A DNA stretch of 64,000 nt from Hespellia sp. (GTDB lineage Bacteria; Bacillota; Clostridia; Lachnospirales; Lachnospiraceae), in assembly GCA_028693555.1 (NCBI GenBank), contig JAQUVD010000013.1:18630-82629 (forward strand). The letters run 5' to 3'. Positions within the stretch are counted from its first letter, which is position 1. Each line of letters starts with the position of its first letter. Shown piece by piece: positions 9,879 through 19,831 of the stretch. The notes under the pieces were generated by a model. The model was given only the letters and a program-made list of their open reading frames with translations, ran no database searches and was not told the DNA's origin. The translations under genes were made by a program, and so were the position numbers.

Positions 9879-9950
9879 GTTCCCTTAGTTAAATGGATAT
9901 AACAAGCGCCTCCTAAGCACTAGTTGTGGGTTCGATTCCCGCAGGGAACG
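9879..9950 (+). tRNA. tRNA-Arg (anticodon CCT)
   Basis: A complete cloverleaf folds by hand. The acceptor GTTCCCT (9879-9885) pairs with AGGGAAC (9943-9949). The D-stem is GTTA/TAAC, the anticodon loop is CTCCTAA with CCT at 9912-9914, and the T-arm has loop TTCGATT at 9931-9937. The discriminator is G9950 and no CCA is encoded. One oddity is a C9907-A9919 mismatch in the middle of the anticodon stem. A weak upstream promoter (TTGAAA at 9804) is possible. A hairpin GTGGATTT/AAATCCAC at 9839-9871 lies just before the gene. Confidence 0.93.
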
Positions 9951-9984
9951 TTATGGAAACCTTAAATCTTATTTTAATTTGAAA

Positions 9985-10018
9985 AACAGCAAGGTTATTC
10001 GTTGACTTGCTGTTTTTT
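9985..10018 (+). terminator. Rho-independent terminator after tRNA-Arg
   Basis: AACAGCAAG (9985-9993) pairs with CTTGCTGTT (10006-10014), followed by a T-run. Confidence 0.9.
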
Positions 10019-10092
10019 TGTTGTAAAAAAATATTGTTCAAAGGGTAAATTGCGGGGTCCAATTTTGGCGCTCAGGAAGGAGTAGAGGGTTT

Positions 10093-11196
10093 ATGAAAAA
10101 AACATTAATGATAAAAGATACACCAGTTTTAGAGATTGATGAGAACCTGCAGTGTAAAATTCTAGATTTTGACCGATTGCCTTTTTCTTTGAGAAAAGAA
10201 AGGGTGACAGGAGAAGATTACTATAATTGGGCTGCAAATCGAATTCTTCCAATAGACAGAATATATGCAAAAGAAATTCTAAATGCGTATGGATTATCTC
10301 AATCAAGTCATTATGACGTCTTTCTGAAATGCCGCGGATTTAGTCTGATGGACTCCTATTGGATAAAAGAAGAGGATGATACAATCACATGGGAAAAAAG
10401 AAATCTTTTTAAGAATGCTATTTCGCTTTCGATTGTTGAGACTTCACTCTCTGGACGAACAAATATACATTCCATCCCATTAAATGAAAGCAGAAAAAAG
10501 ATTACAGAGCCAACACCGGAGTTGACAACATTAGGAGTGAATGCAAAAGCGTGGATTCGAGAAAATGAGGTTCTATATTTGCATAAAGTTGGAAAAAATG
10601 AGATTGCAGCAAACGATATTCTAAATGCATTGGACTTTAAACATATCGAATATAAATTATCTACAGACGAACAGATTTCAAAATACATTAGTGCAGAAAG
10701 AAAAGGCTGGTTGGATGGAGTGGGAGAGAAGATTGTTCATTCAAAAATCTTTACATCCGAAGATAAATCGTTTGTTTCGTTCGAGGAGATTGAAAAATTT
10801 TGTTCGTTTTATAATATGGACCCAATAGATGTTGCAATTCAGATTTCCTCTCAAAAATATCATGAAATGCAGGTGGCTGATTATATCATGAATAATTCAG
10901 ATCGGCACACACAAAACTGGGGATTTATTATGGATAATGAATCAGGAAAATTAATCGACTTATGTGATTTATTTGATCACGACCGGGCATTTCATTTGTC
11001 AGAAAATTTACGATCACAAACATCTTACGAAGAGTCTCTTGAAAAGTCAGCAGTAAAATCTGTAGGGATAATCAAGCCGGATTTCAAAAAAATAGTTGAG
11101 ATGGACAAACCGGAGCTCATGAGTGACCAACAATGGAACATGGTAAAAAATCATGTGGCGATTCTGAAAGATGTGCTTAAAACGAGTTCTCAATGA
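10093..11196 (+). CDS. HipA-like kinase-fold protein (no HipB partner seen)
   Basis: The 367-residue soluble protein carries, in its C-terminal half, the HipA/PI-kinase-like catalytic signature. NNSDRHTQNWGF has D270, R271, H272 and N275 in the DRHxxN pattern, and about 15-20 residues later DLCDLFDHDRAF resembles the metal-binding DFD region. HipA-type kinases phosphorylate proteins such as GltX, but the target here is unknown. The N-terminal 150 residues are not recognised. There is no adjacent HTH antitoxin gene, so this may be a solitary HipA-domain protein rather than a toxin-antitoxin pair. AGGAAGGAG precedes the ATG. It lies directly downstream of a tRNA gene, a common insertion position. 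Confidence 0.75.
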   Translation: MKKTLMIKDTPVLEIDENLQCKILDFDRLPFSLRKERVTGEDYYNWAANRILPIDRIYAKEILNAYGLSQSSHYDVFLKCRGFSLMDSYWIKEEDDTITWEKRNLFKNAISLSIVETSLSGRTNIHSIPLNESRKKITEPTPELTTLGVNAKAWIRENEVLYLHKVGKNEIAANDILNALDFKHIEYKLSTDEQISKYISAERKGWLDGVGEKIVHSKIFTSEDKSFVSFEEIEKFCSFYNMDPIDVAIQISSQKYHEMQVADYIMNNSDRHTQNWGFIMDNESGKLIDLCDLFDHDRAFHLSENLRSQTSYEESLEKSAVKSVGIIKPDFKKIVEMDKPELMSDQQWNMVKNHVAILKDVLKTSSQ

Positions 11197-11255
11197 TTAT
11201 AGAAATATTATTGTTACTCTCATAACCTATATAAACAAAAACGGAAAACCAAAAG

Positions 11256-11334
11256 TAAACAAATTATTCCTCACTTTTATTCCTCACCATGTTATAATAC
11301 ATGGGTGAGGAATAAGTGGGGAATAATTTGTTTA
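11256..11334. promoter_or_regulatory. Large palindromic promoter-operator of the AlbA_2 regulator gene
   Basis: A near-perfect 79-bp dyad has arms 11256-11288 and 11303-11334, differing by one substitution and small indels. Its centre holds an extended -10 promoter, TGTTATAAT (11290-11298). Each arm contains two copies of the 10-mer TTATTCCTCA or its complement TGAGGAATAA: 11264-11273 and 11277-11286 on the left, 11306-11315 and the variant TGGGGAATAA at 11317-11326 on the right. The ribosome site AGGAGAG follows at 11334-11340. The layout suggests autoregulation by the downstream gene. Confidence 0.8.
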
Positions 11335-11348
11335 GGAGAGAATATAAC

Positions 11349-12743
11349 ATGAAGCATATAGAGGATATAGTAAACGAACTGATCAAGTATCCTTCGGAGG
11401 AAGATTGGTTTGAGTTTAAAGAAAACTGGTATGAAGCAGTCGGTATAGGAGAATATATTTCATCTATGTCAAACACTGTAGCAATGCGTGGAAAAGAAAA
11501 CGCTTACTTAATATGGGGGGTGAATAATGAGACGCACGAGCTAACGGATACAACATTTAATTATCATGTGGATGTGAAAAATGAACCGTTAGAACATTTT
11601 TTGGCACGTCAGATAACACCAGATATCAATTTCGAGTTTCATGAAAGACAAATTGACAAAAAGAGAGTGGTTGTTCTTATCATTCCAGCAGCGAATAAAG
11701 TTCCAACAGCATTTTGTGGAAACCGATTTATACGAATTGGGTCAAGTAAAGTAAATTTGAATAAATATCCAGAACGTGAGTCAAAGCTATTTAGTATTTT
11801 GAAAAATGGTATACCTACACTGGAAAATACGGAAAGTGATAGTCAGGAATTGACATTCCGGAAGCTGTTTATGTATTATGAGGATAAAGGAATTGTGCTT
11901 AATAAAAATACATTTGAGAAAAATCTTGGATTGTTGACAAAAGAGGGGAAGTATAATCTGTTGGCAAGTTTATTATCGGATGACAGTAAAATGTCCGTTA
12001 GAGTCTCAATTTTCAGGGGGACTGATAAAGCAACACCACTGTACGCTGTGCGAGAGTTTGGAAATAACTGCTTGCTTATTTCGTTAGATAAAGTTATCGA
12101 ATATGCAGATGTGCTAAATATTATGCAGGCAGATGAAACAAATAGAGTTGTAGAACGAAAAGAAGTTCCACTGTTTAACCAGAGCGCATTTCGTGAAGCA
12201 ATTATTAATTCCTTCGTTCATAATGCATGGATTGACGGGAATGCACCAATGATTACCGTGTATTCTGATAGAATAGAAATATTATCTAGAGGAAAACTAG
12301 CACCAAATCAGACGATGGAAGGATTCTTTTCAGGGGAGTCTATTCCAGTAAATCAACGATTATCTGATATTTTTTTGCAGTTGCATATTAGTGAGCGATC
12401 AGGAAGAGGTGTTCCAGTAATCACTCATGTTTATGGTAAAGAAGCATTTGAATTTAGAAAAAATTCTATAGTTGTTACTATTCCATTTGAAAAATTATTG
12501 ATGCAAGCAGAGGAAAAAGTGAGGAATAAAGAAGGGGAAAAAGTGAGGAATAAATCATTAACCCTGACCAGACAAACTATATTGTCAGAGATGAGGAATA
12601 ACCCAAATATAACTCAAGAACAGCTCATGCATGTGGTGGGAATAGGAAAAACAGCAATATACAATAATCTTGTATTTTTGCGTAACAATGGGTACATTGA
12701 ACGAATAGGATCAAAGAAAAAGGGATATTGGAAAGTATTATAA
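11349..12743 (+). CDS. AlbA_2 (Schlafen-like) / HATPase_c_4 transcriptional regulator
   Basis: The product is about 464 residues from this ATG, chosen because AGGAGAG lies nine bases upstream. Order of domains: an N-terminal AlbA_2/Schlafen-type divergent AAA domain (EEDWFEFKENW near residue 18, NAYLIWGVNN, then FIRIGSSKVNLNKYPERE), a middle region, a GHKL-like HATPase_c_4 segment (REAIINSFVHNAW, then YSDRIEILSRG and SGRGVPVI), and a C-terminal winged HTH (ITQEQLMHVVGIGKTAIYNNL). Such proteins are putative ATP-dependent regulators. The linker before the HTH repeats EKVRNK twice, from a 17-bp direct repeat at 12514-12530 and 12538-12554 that contains the promoter motif TGAGGAATAA. Confidence 0.8.
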   Translation: MKHIEDIVNELIKYPSEEDWFEFKENWYEAVGIGEYISSMSNTVAMRGKENAYLIWGVNNETHELTDTTFNYHVDVKNEPLEHFLARQITPDINFEFHERQIDKKRVVVLIIPAANKVPTAFCGNRFIRIGSSKVNLNKYPERESKLFSILKNGIPTLENTESDSQELTFRKLFMYYEDKGIVLNKNTFEKNLGLLTKEGKYNLLASLLSDDSKMSVRVSIFRGTDKATPLYAVREFGNNCLLISLDKVIEYADVLNIMQADETNRVVERKEVPLFNQSAFREAIINSFVHNAWIDGNAPMITVYSDRIEILSRGKLAPNQTMEGFFSGESIPVNQRLSDIFLQLHISERSGRGVPVITHVYGKEAFEFRKNSIVVTIPFEKLLMQAEEKVRNKEGEKVRNKSLTLTRQTILSEMRNNPNITQEQLMHVVGIGKTAIYNNLVFLRNNGYIERIGSKKKGYWKVL

Positions 12744-12777
12744 TTGTATTTTAGAATAAAGTTCTATAGGAATTGTT

Positions 12778-12900
12778 ATGCAGGCTATTCAGGAAGCAAT
12801 TAGACCGTCGGCTGATTTGAGAAATCATTATAATGAGATTTCGAAGCAGTGTAGAGAAAATAAAGAGGCTGTCATTATTACGGAAAATGGAAGAGGATGA
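12778..12900 (+). pseudogene. Truncated Phd/YefM-type antitoxin fragment
   Basis: The 40-codon frame begins MQAIQEAIRPSADLRNHYNE and ends AVIITENGRG then TGA. This matches the N-terminal half of Phd/YefM antitoxins (the DNA-binding part ending ITxNGRG). Complete members run to about 85-95 residues. No toxin gene follows, so it reads as a remnant. Between 12901 and 13027 I see only short frames with no recognised product. Confidence 0.65.
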
Positions 12901-13027
12901 TAAGATGAAACAATTTGCAGTGCAAAAAGCAGTACGGGGAATGGATTTAAAAAGACTTAGAAACAAGTATGTTTCGAAATCAAGTGTGTACAGTGATAGA
13001 TATTGATGACAGAAATCGGAAAATTAA

Positions 13028-13192
13028 GATATACAATTACCGGAAAGACTATATTTATCGGGCATTTTAAAAGGTGGGATGTTGGTTGCATCTATCATTG
13101 GAGTTGACATGAGGGCAACTATGGATATTGATACAACAGTTAAATCATTACCACTAAATGGGGCAGATTCGGAGCAGATGAGAGCTTTGTAG
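13028..13192 (+). pseudogene. AbiEii-family nucleotidyltransferase toxin fragment
   Basis: The frame encodes ILKGGMLVASIIGVDMRATM followed by DIDTTVKSLPLNGADSE, then a TAG. The KGGM...RATMDID pattern is the nucleotidyltransferase signature of AbiEii/AbiGii (type IV) toxins, which are normally about 250-300 residues. Upstream of 13028 the frame has a stop and downstream it ends early, so only a core piece survives. It lies next to the Phd/YefM fragment, consistent with a decayed defence or toxin-antitoxin island. Confidence 0.65.
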
Positions 13193-13261
13193 TTTGCGGA
13201 AGGAAAAGTTGTGATAAGTGAACAAAACAGAAGATTCAGAAAGAGCGGTGGAAAGTAGAAA

Positions 13262-14050
13262 ATGAAAATAGAAGAGTTAGTGCTTAAAAGATATGCTTAT
13301 TTAAATGAAACAGACTTGATGATTTGGAGACATGTTGTAAATGATAAAAGGCATGCAGCCAATCTGATAATTGACGAATTGGCTGCTGAGACGAATGTTT
13401 CACGCACTACAGTTTCTCGGTTTGTAAAGAAGATTGGACTGGAAGGATATAGCGAATTTAAAGTTCTTCTACGTCTTGAGAGAGAAGATGAAATGGGCGA
13501 TGTCAGTACGCAGGATTATGATTTAGCATGTGATGCGATTATCAACTATGTAGAAGAGCAAAAGACGAAAAATTACGATGATGCCTGTAAAATGGTCTAC
13601 GATGCGAAAAAAGTTTTTATATATGGGTCGGGGGACATTCAGCGATCTGTTGCCAGACAGTTGAAGAGAATGTTCACATCATGTCAGGAGATGATTTATG
13701 ATATCGCAGGGTCAACTGTTGATAGTTCCTATTATAAGATGATTGACGAGGGTGATGTCGTGATTCTTATTTCCTTAAGCGGAAACAATGAGAATGTATT
13801 AGACATTGCGCGTAAGATGAAGATTCTTGGTGCTAAGATTATTTCGATTACAGAGTTCAAGAATAATCAGCTGACAGCAATCAGTGACGAGGCGTTATAC
13901 ATTTCCTCAACCAACCTGAACTTCCTAAAGGATCATCCAGATTACAAGATTACAATGCTATATTATGTCTTAGCAGAACTATTTTTTATTCGTTACTGCA
14001 TTTACAAAAAGAACCGCCTGCATCAGGAAGGGAAGGCTTGTGATATGTAA
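13262..14050 (+). CDS. RpiR-family transcriptional regulator (GlvR-like)
   Basis: The 262-residue regulator has an N-terminal HTH_6 domain (ETNVSRTTVSRFVKKIGLEGYSEFK, residues about 40-65) and a C-terminal SIS sugar-phosphate-binding domain (VFIYGSGDIQRSVARQL and VILISLSGNNENVLDIARK). RpiR regulators sense phosphosugars. It directly precedes an alpha-glucoside PTS/GH4 operon, as GlvR does in the Bacillus subtilis glv locus, so it probably controls that operon in response to a phosphorylated disaccharide. A terminator separates it from the PTS gene, so the two have separate promoters. Confidence 0.88.
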   Translation: MKIEELVLKRYAYLNETDLMIWRHVVNDKRHAANLIIDELAAETNVSRTTVSRFVKKIGLEGYSEFKVLLRLEREDEMGDVSTQDYDLACDAIINYVEEQKTKNYDDACKMVYDAKKVFIYGSGDIQRSVARQLKRMFTSCQEMIYDIAGSTVDSSYYKMIDEGDVVILISLSGNNENVLDIARKMKILGAKIISITEFKNNQLTAISDEALYISSTNLNFLKDHPDYKITMLYYVLAELFFIRYCIYKKNRLHQEGKACDM

Positions 14051-14095
14051 AGAACAAAAGAAATTTTTAAATCATAAATGAAATAGAATGTCAAG

Positions 14096-14144
14096 GATTC
14101 ACATCAAAGTGAGAATTTTTCACAACGGATGTGAATCTTTTTTT
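14096..14144 (+). terminator. Terminator after the RpiR gene
   Basis: GATTCACATC (14096-14105) pairs with GATGTGAATC (14128-14137), followed by seven T. An inner stem GTGA/TCAC (14109-14112, 14120-14123) extends it. Confidence 0.93.
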
Positions 14145-14179
14145 GCTTATGTGAAAGATGACAGAAGTGCGCAAATCGC

Positions 14180-14246
14180 TTGCGATATAAGAATGAATTT
14201 AGTATGCTATGTCCATGTCAAAGGCCTAGACGTACGTTTTATCTAA
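14180..14246 (+). promoter_or_regulatory. Candidate promoter and leader of the alpha-glucoside PTS operon
   Basis: A -35 TTGCGA (14180-14185) and -10 TATGCT (14203-14208) with 17-bp spacing lie upstream of the PTS gene. Downstream, around 14227-14246, TAGACGTACGTTTTATCTA contains the self-complementary ACGTACGT and could be an operator for RpiR. This assignment is a guess from position. Confidence 0.45.
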
Positions 14247-14278
14247 TTGAATAAAGTAATGAGAGGAGAAAGTTTCAT

Positions 14279-15847
14279 ATGATGAAAAAAATTCAGCGTT
14301 TCGGAGGCGCGATGTTTACACCAACATTACTCTTCGCATTCGCAGGTATTATGGTTGGATTCTCGATTGTATTTCAGAATTCAGCAATCATGGGATCGTT
14401 AGCAGACGATACAACTATTTGGTATCAGTTTTGGGGAGTCGTATCTTCTGGAGCATGGATGGTATTTAACCAGTTACCGTTATTATTTGCAATTTCACTT
14501 CCAATCGCATTAGCGAAAAAACAACAGGCAAGAGCTTGTTTGGAAGCAATCGCAACGTACCTTACATTTAACTACTTTATAGGATCAATGCTTTCAAGTT
14601 GGGGTGGATTCTTTGGTGTTGACTTCACCGCAGAAGTAAGTACAGGTAGCGGGCTTGCAATGGTCGCAGGTATCAAAAGTTTAGATACAGGTATGATTGG
14701 AGCATTATTAATCTCAGGCATCGTAATCTGGGCCCATAACAAATTCTATGATGTAGAATTACCAGATGCAATCGGATTATTCCGTGGCTCATCTTTCGTA
14801 GTAGCAATTTGTTTTTTCCTTATGCTTCCAATCGCATTTGCGACATGTCTCATTTGGCCACACGTACAGGATGGTATGAGACACATGCAGACATTCTTCA
14901 TTAACAGTGGAAACGTAGGAATCTGGTGCTATGCATTCTTACAGAAGATTTTGATTCCAACAGGACTTCATCATTTCGTATATGCACCATTCTGCTATGA
15001 CAATGCAATTGTTCAGGGTGGAACATCTGTGTACTGGGCAACACACATTCAGGAGTTCCAGACATCAGCTCAGAGCTTAAAGTCAATGTATCCAATTGGA
15101 TTCTCATTATCTGGATTGTCAAAAGTATTTGGTTCTCTGGGGGTATGTGGAGCGTTCTGCTACACAGCAAGACCTGAGAAGAAAAAGAAAGTTCTCGGAC
15201 TTATGATTCCAGCTACTTTAACAGCTGTACTTACAGGTGTTACAGAACCATTAGAGTTCACATTCTTATTTATCGCACCAGTATTGTTTGTTGTACACGC
15301 ATTCTTAGATGCCTGTCTTCAGACAATTGCATTTGCACTCGGAGTTGTAGGTGACTTCGGTGGAGGTATCATCAACTGGGTAGTTCTGAACTGGCTTCCA
15401 CTTGGAATGTACCATTACAAAACATACATCATTCAGGTAGTACTTGGACTGATATTCATGGTTATCTGGTTCGTTGCTTTCGTATTCTTAATTAAAAAAT
15501 TTGATTTGAAAACACCTGGTCGTGAAGCGGATGATGAAGAAACAAAACTTTTCTCAAAGAATGAATATCTTGAGAAAAAAGATGAGAACGGAAAGAAAGT
15601 CAGCAAAACAGCAGCACAGGCTATGAAATACATGGAACTCGTTGGAGGACCTGAAAACGTAGTTGATGTAACGAACTGTGCAACAAGACTTCGTCTTACA
15701 TTAAAAGATGATTCCATATTAGCACCAGAAGCTCGATTCAAAGAAGCTGGAGCACACGGATTGGTACACAATGGAACAGCCATTCAGATTATCGTTGGAC
15801 TCTCGGTACCAAACGTAAGAGATGAATTTGAAAGCCTTATGCCATAG
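14279..15847 (+). CDS. PTS alpha-glucoside-type transporter subunit EIICB
   Basis: The 522-residue protein has a multi-span EIIC permease (about residues 1-410, PTS_EIIC type 1) with the conserved GVTEPLEFTFLFIAPVLF block. A charged linker and a C-terminal EIIB domain follow. DVTNCATRLRL contains the phospho-accepting cysteine. It imports and phosphorylates a disaccharide. The neighbouring CDMP-type GH4 hydrolase points to alpha-glucosides such as maltose, as with GlvC/MalP/AglA. EIIA is a separate gene at 19019. The AGGAG site upstream suits either ATG of the ATGATG start. Confidence 0.92.
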   Translation: MMKKIQRFGGAMFTPTLLFAFAGIMVGFSIVFQNSAIMGSLADDTTIWYQFWGVVSSGAWMVFNQLPLLFAISLPIALAKKQQARACLEAIATYLTFNYFIGSMLSSWGGFFGVDFTAEVSTGSGLAMVAGIKSLDTGMIGALLISGIVIWAHNKFYDVELPDAIGLFRGSSFVVAICFFLMLPIAFATCLIWPHVQDGMRHMQTFFINSGNVGIWCYAFLQKILIPTGLHHFVYAPFCYDNAIVQGGTSVYWATHIQEFQTSAQSLKSMYPIGFSLSGLSKVFGSLGVCGAFCYTARPEKKKKVLGLMIPATLTAVLTGVTEPLEFTFLFIAPVLFVVHAFLDACLQTIAFALGVVGDFGGGIINWVVLNWLPLGMYHYKTYIIQVVLGLIFMVIWFVAFVFLIKKFDLKTPGREADDEETKLFSKNEYLEKKDENGKKVSKTAAQAMKYMELVGGPENVVDVTNCATRLRLTLKDDSILAPEARFKEAGAHGLVHNGTAIQIIVGLSVPNVRDEFESLMP

Positions 15848-15894
15848 TCTGGCATAAGGGTACCAAAGCGAAATCCATAGAATAAAAATAATAA

Positions 15895-17274
<1,380 letters not shown>

Positions 17275-17325
17275 GATTTAAACATATAAATTCGAAAAGT
17301 ATACGAAAAAGAAAGAGGAGAAGAA

Positions 17326-17808
17326 ATGATAGCAAAATTATTACAGTCAGGTGTCAATATATTTCGCGATGAGAAGAAGAATCTGTGCATTCAAATGGTT
17401 GCATTTGTCATATTACCAATTTTATACCTTGTATTTTTGAATATCAACGCAGTTGTACTTGGGCAATCCATCGGTGATATCCTACAGAAGAGCGCGACAG
17501 AGTGTCTGAACATGATTTTGATGTTTGCATCATTATACTCAGGCTATATTGTGTGGGCATATTTCAAAAATCAGGCATCGAGATTTACCATGATGTCATA
17601 CGGCATTGTATTTGTGACTCAGGTCGTGCAGAAGAATGTAATCACACTTGCAATCATGATTTTCTACCTCTATCAATTTGTCGGATTTCACGGAATCAAA
17701 CAAAGATGGCAGGAAGCGAAGTGGGAAAAAGGAATCTTAACGATTCCTGCAGCACTTCTTGTACTGCTTGTGTCTGCGGGTGTGATTTTCGTGAGAACAA
17801 GACTTTAG
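17326..17808 (+). CDS. Small integral membrane protein of the alpha-glucoside operon
   Basis: The 160-residue protein has about four hydrophobic segments (near residues 23-42, 60-80, 88-112 and 135-155) and charged ends. I do not recognise the family. GAGGAG precedes the ATG. It sits between the GH4 gene and an MFS carrier in the same direction with short gaps, so it is probably part of the operon. It could be a transporter accessory or sensor; no function is claimed. Confidence 0.7.
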   Translation: MIAKLLQSGVNIFRDEKKNLCIQMVAFVILPILYLVFLNINAVVLGQSIGDILQKSATECLNMILMFASLYSGYIVWAYFKNQASRFTMMSYGIVFVTQVVQKNVITLAIMIFYLYQFVGFHGIKQRWQEAKWEKGILTIPAALLVLLVSAGVIFVRTRL

Positions 17809-17827
17809 TTAGAAGAAAGGGAAATAG

Positions 17828-19003
17828 ATGAAGAAAAGTAGTCGAAAATATTCCTTTCTGGTTTTGTACTTCATATCCTACATGAGTTTTTCATTTTGTA
17901 TGACAAAGTTTACGCCATATTTGTCAAGTCTAGGATATGATGCAATGTATCGAGGAATTATCATATCGGGATATGCAATCACAACGATTGTGTTCCAATT
18001 GTTGTTTGGCTTTTTATCTGATCATTTCCAGTCGGTAAAGAAACTCATTATAGTCGCAGTCGCAGGTCTTGGAATCTCATCTGTACTATTGTTTCAAAAA
18101 GGACTTGGAATGTTCGCCGCACAATTACTTTTAATTAGTCTATCAGGCGGATTGGTAAATTCCCTTTGTGGTATGTATGATACATGGGTGCTTGGTGTCG
18201 ATCATGAAATGCAGAAGTCTTTGTCGTTTATCAAAGCCTTCGGTTCCGTTGGATGGGCACTGGGAAGCGTGATTGCATCTCAAATTATTTTGAAATTCAT
18301 GTATTCAGGGCTTGGTGTCAGTGTGCTGATTCTGGCAGGATTGTCTATATGTAATGTCGTATTTTTACCAGACATTCAGAGCATTGAAAGAAAAGATAAA
18401 ATCAAGTTACAGGATGTGCTTCAACTTTTTCACATTCCGGGATATACGTTATTAGTTTTTGTTCTTTTTCTTATGTATGCAGTTGTTGTAGCTAATAGTT
18501 GCACCGTTATTGATAAAATGATCGCTTTAAATGCAACAGACTTTGAGATTTCCTTGAAGTTCGCATTTGGATCACTTTTAGAAATTCCAACGTATTTAGC
18601 GGGGGCTTACCTCTTGAAAAAGTTTAAAGCCATTCATCTGCTACATTTCAGCGCAGCAATGATGACCATACAGTTCATTCTGTTTGCATTAGCCAATAAT
18701 GCAGGCGCAATGATTTTTATCAGCTTATTACAGATATTTTCCACGCCAATCATTTTGATTGCCTCAAAGATGATTATTCTGGAAATATCACCAGACTATT
18801 TACGCAATAGTAGTCAGCTGATTGCACTTAGTATTTTTATGGGGGTGTCTTCATTGATGATTCCTTCCATCGCTGGATTTTTCGGCGTACATGTCGGATT
18901 TGATATCACATTAGCAGGAGTAGCGATGCTGGGAGTTTTATCATTAATATTAATATTCTGGTTAAAACATATATTCCATAAACATAACATCATGATGGAA
19001 TAA
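17828..19003 (+). CDS. MFS transporter in the alpha-glucoside operon
   Basis: The 391-residue protein has about 12 hydrophobic helices and an MFS-type loop after helix 2 (FGFLSDHFQSVKK). The opening SFCMTKFTPYLSSLGYDAMYRGII resembles oligosaccharide:H+ symporters and related sugar carriers. Because it lies within a PTS operon, it may move the unphosphorylated sugar, or export glucose released by the hydrolase. Both are inferences. It begins 19 bases after the small membrane protein gene. Confidence 0.8.
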   Translation: MKKSSRKYSFLVLYFISYMSFSFCMTKFTPYLSSLGYDAMYRGIIISGYAITTIVFQLLFGFLSDHFQSVKKLIIVAVAGLGISSVLLFQKGLGMFAAQLLLISLSGGLVNSLCGMYDTWVLGVDHEMQKSLSFIKAFGSVGWALGSVIASQIILKFMYSGLGVSVLILAGLSICNVVFLPDIQSIERKDKIKLQDVLQLFHIPGYTLLVFVLFLMYAVVVANSCTVIDKMIALNATDFEISLKFAFGSLLEIPTYLAGAYLLKKFKAIHLLHFSAAMMTIQFILFALANNAGAMIFISLLQIFSTPIILIASKMIILEISPDYLRNSSQLIALSIFMGVSSLMIPSIAGFFGVHVGFDITLAGVAMLGVLSLILIFWLKHIFHKHNIMME

Positions 19004-19018
19004 GAAGAGAGGATTAAA

Positions 19019-19507
19019 ATGTTTGGATTATTTGGAAAGAAAAAAGAAGCAAAAAATGCCAATGAGATTGTATCTCCTGTCAATGGAAAATGTATCGCAT
19101 TGGATGATGTAAAAGATGATGCATTTTCACAACATATGCTTGGAGATGGTATCGCATTTGAGATGACAGATGATATGGTAGGTTCTCCCACTGCGGGTAC
19201 AATTACAATGGTAGCCGATACGTATCACGCATTTGGAATCGAGGCAGAAGGTGGCTTTGAAGTACTTGTCCACGTAGGACTCGAAACCGTTGCGCTGAAA
19301 GGCAAAGGAATGGAGCCACAATGTAAAGTGGGAGATAAAGTGAAAATTGGAGCTCCACTTCTTAAGGTTGATCTTGAAGTGATGAAAGAGAATAACATTG
19401 ACCTTACAATTCCAGTCATCTTTACAAATGGAGATAATTTTGAGATTACAATTTCAGGCGTCGGCGCGGATGTTTCACGTGGCGAGAGTGTGGTAGCAAC
19501 ATACTAA
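19019..19507 (+). CDS. PTS glucose-type EIIA component
   Basis: The 162-residue single-domain EIIA of the Crr type has NEIVSPVNGKCIALDDV at the start and the two histidine motifs TYHAFGIEAEGG and VLVHVGLETV; the histidine in HVGLET is the phosphorylated one. It passes phosphate from HPr to the EIIB domain of the upstream EIICB, which has no EIIA of its own. It is the last gene of the operon, followed by a strong terminator. Confidence 0.93.
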   Translation: MFGLFGKKKEAKNANEIVSPVNGKCIALDDVKDDAFSQHMLGDGIAFEMTDDMVGSPTAGTITMVADTYHAFGIEAEGGFEVLVHVGLETVALKGKGMEPQCKVGDKVKIGAPLLKVDLEVMKENNIDLTIPVIFTNGDNFEITISGVGADVSRGESVVATY

Positions 19508-19578
19508 TATCGACATAGAGAGACGAAAAGTAGAAATCGCACAAATATAAAAGCGATTATTAATAGCAAATAGAAATT

Positions 19579-19618
19579 AAGGGCGTGTCAGCAGTGAAAA
19601 CTGCAGGCACGCCCTTTT
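19579..19618 (+). terminator. Terminator of the alpha-glucoside PTS operon
   Basis: AAGGGCGTG (19579-19587) pairs with CACGCCCTT (19608-19616), with inner stem GCAGT/ACTGC (19591-19595, 19600-19604). The T-run is short (TTTT). Confidence 0.88.
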
Positions 19619-19831
19619 GAAAACAGTTTATGGCACAACCTAGAAGGGGGAAATGAAGATGTGCATAATGGTCTTACGAATCATGGTCCCATGTGTAATG
19701 GTTTGTTCCTTTTACAAACCTGAGTAATTATTTCTGCATTGTGCTGATGTTTGCAGAACTGGTATAGACCATAAAAAAGAGAGAGGACAGTTACGTCTCT
19801 ATCAGACCATTTTTGAAGTTTATGGGGATTT

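Noticed and set aside
9931..9950. tRNA 3' end as an att site
   Set aside because: No second copy of this sequence was found downstream, and no integrase gene is present.
13396..13411. parS-like half site TGTTTCACG in the RpiR gene
   Set aside because: Only one half is present and it encodes part of the HTH.
19471..19486. parS-like TGTTTCACGTGG inside the EIIA gene
   Set aside because: Only the first 11 bases match the consensus, the dyad is broken, and it lies within coding sequence.
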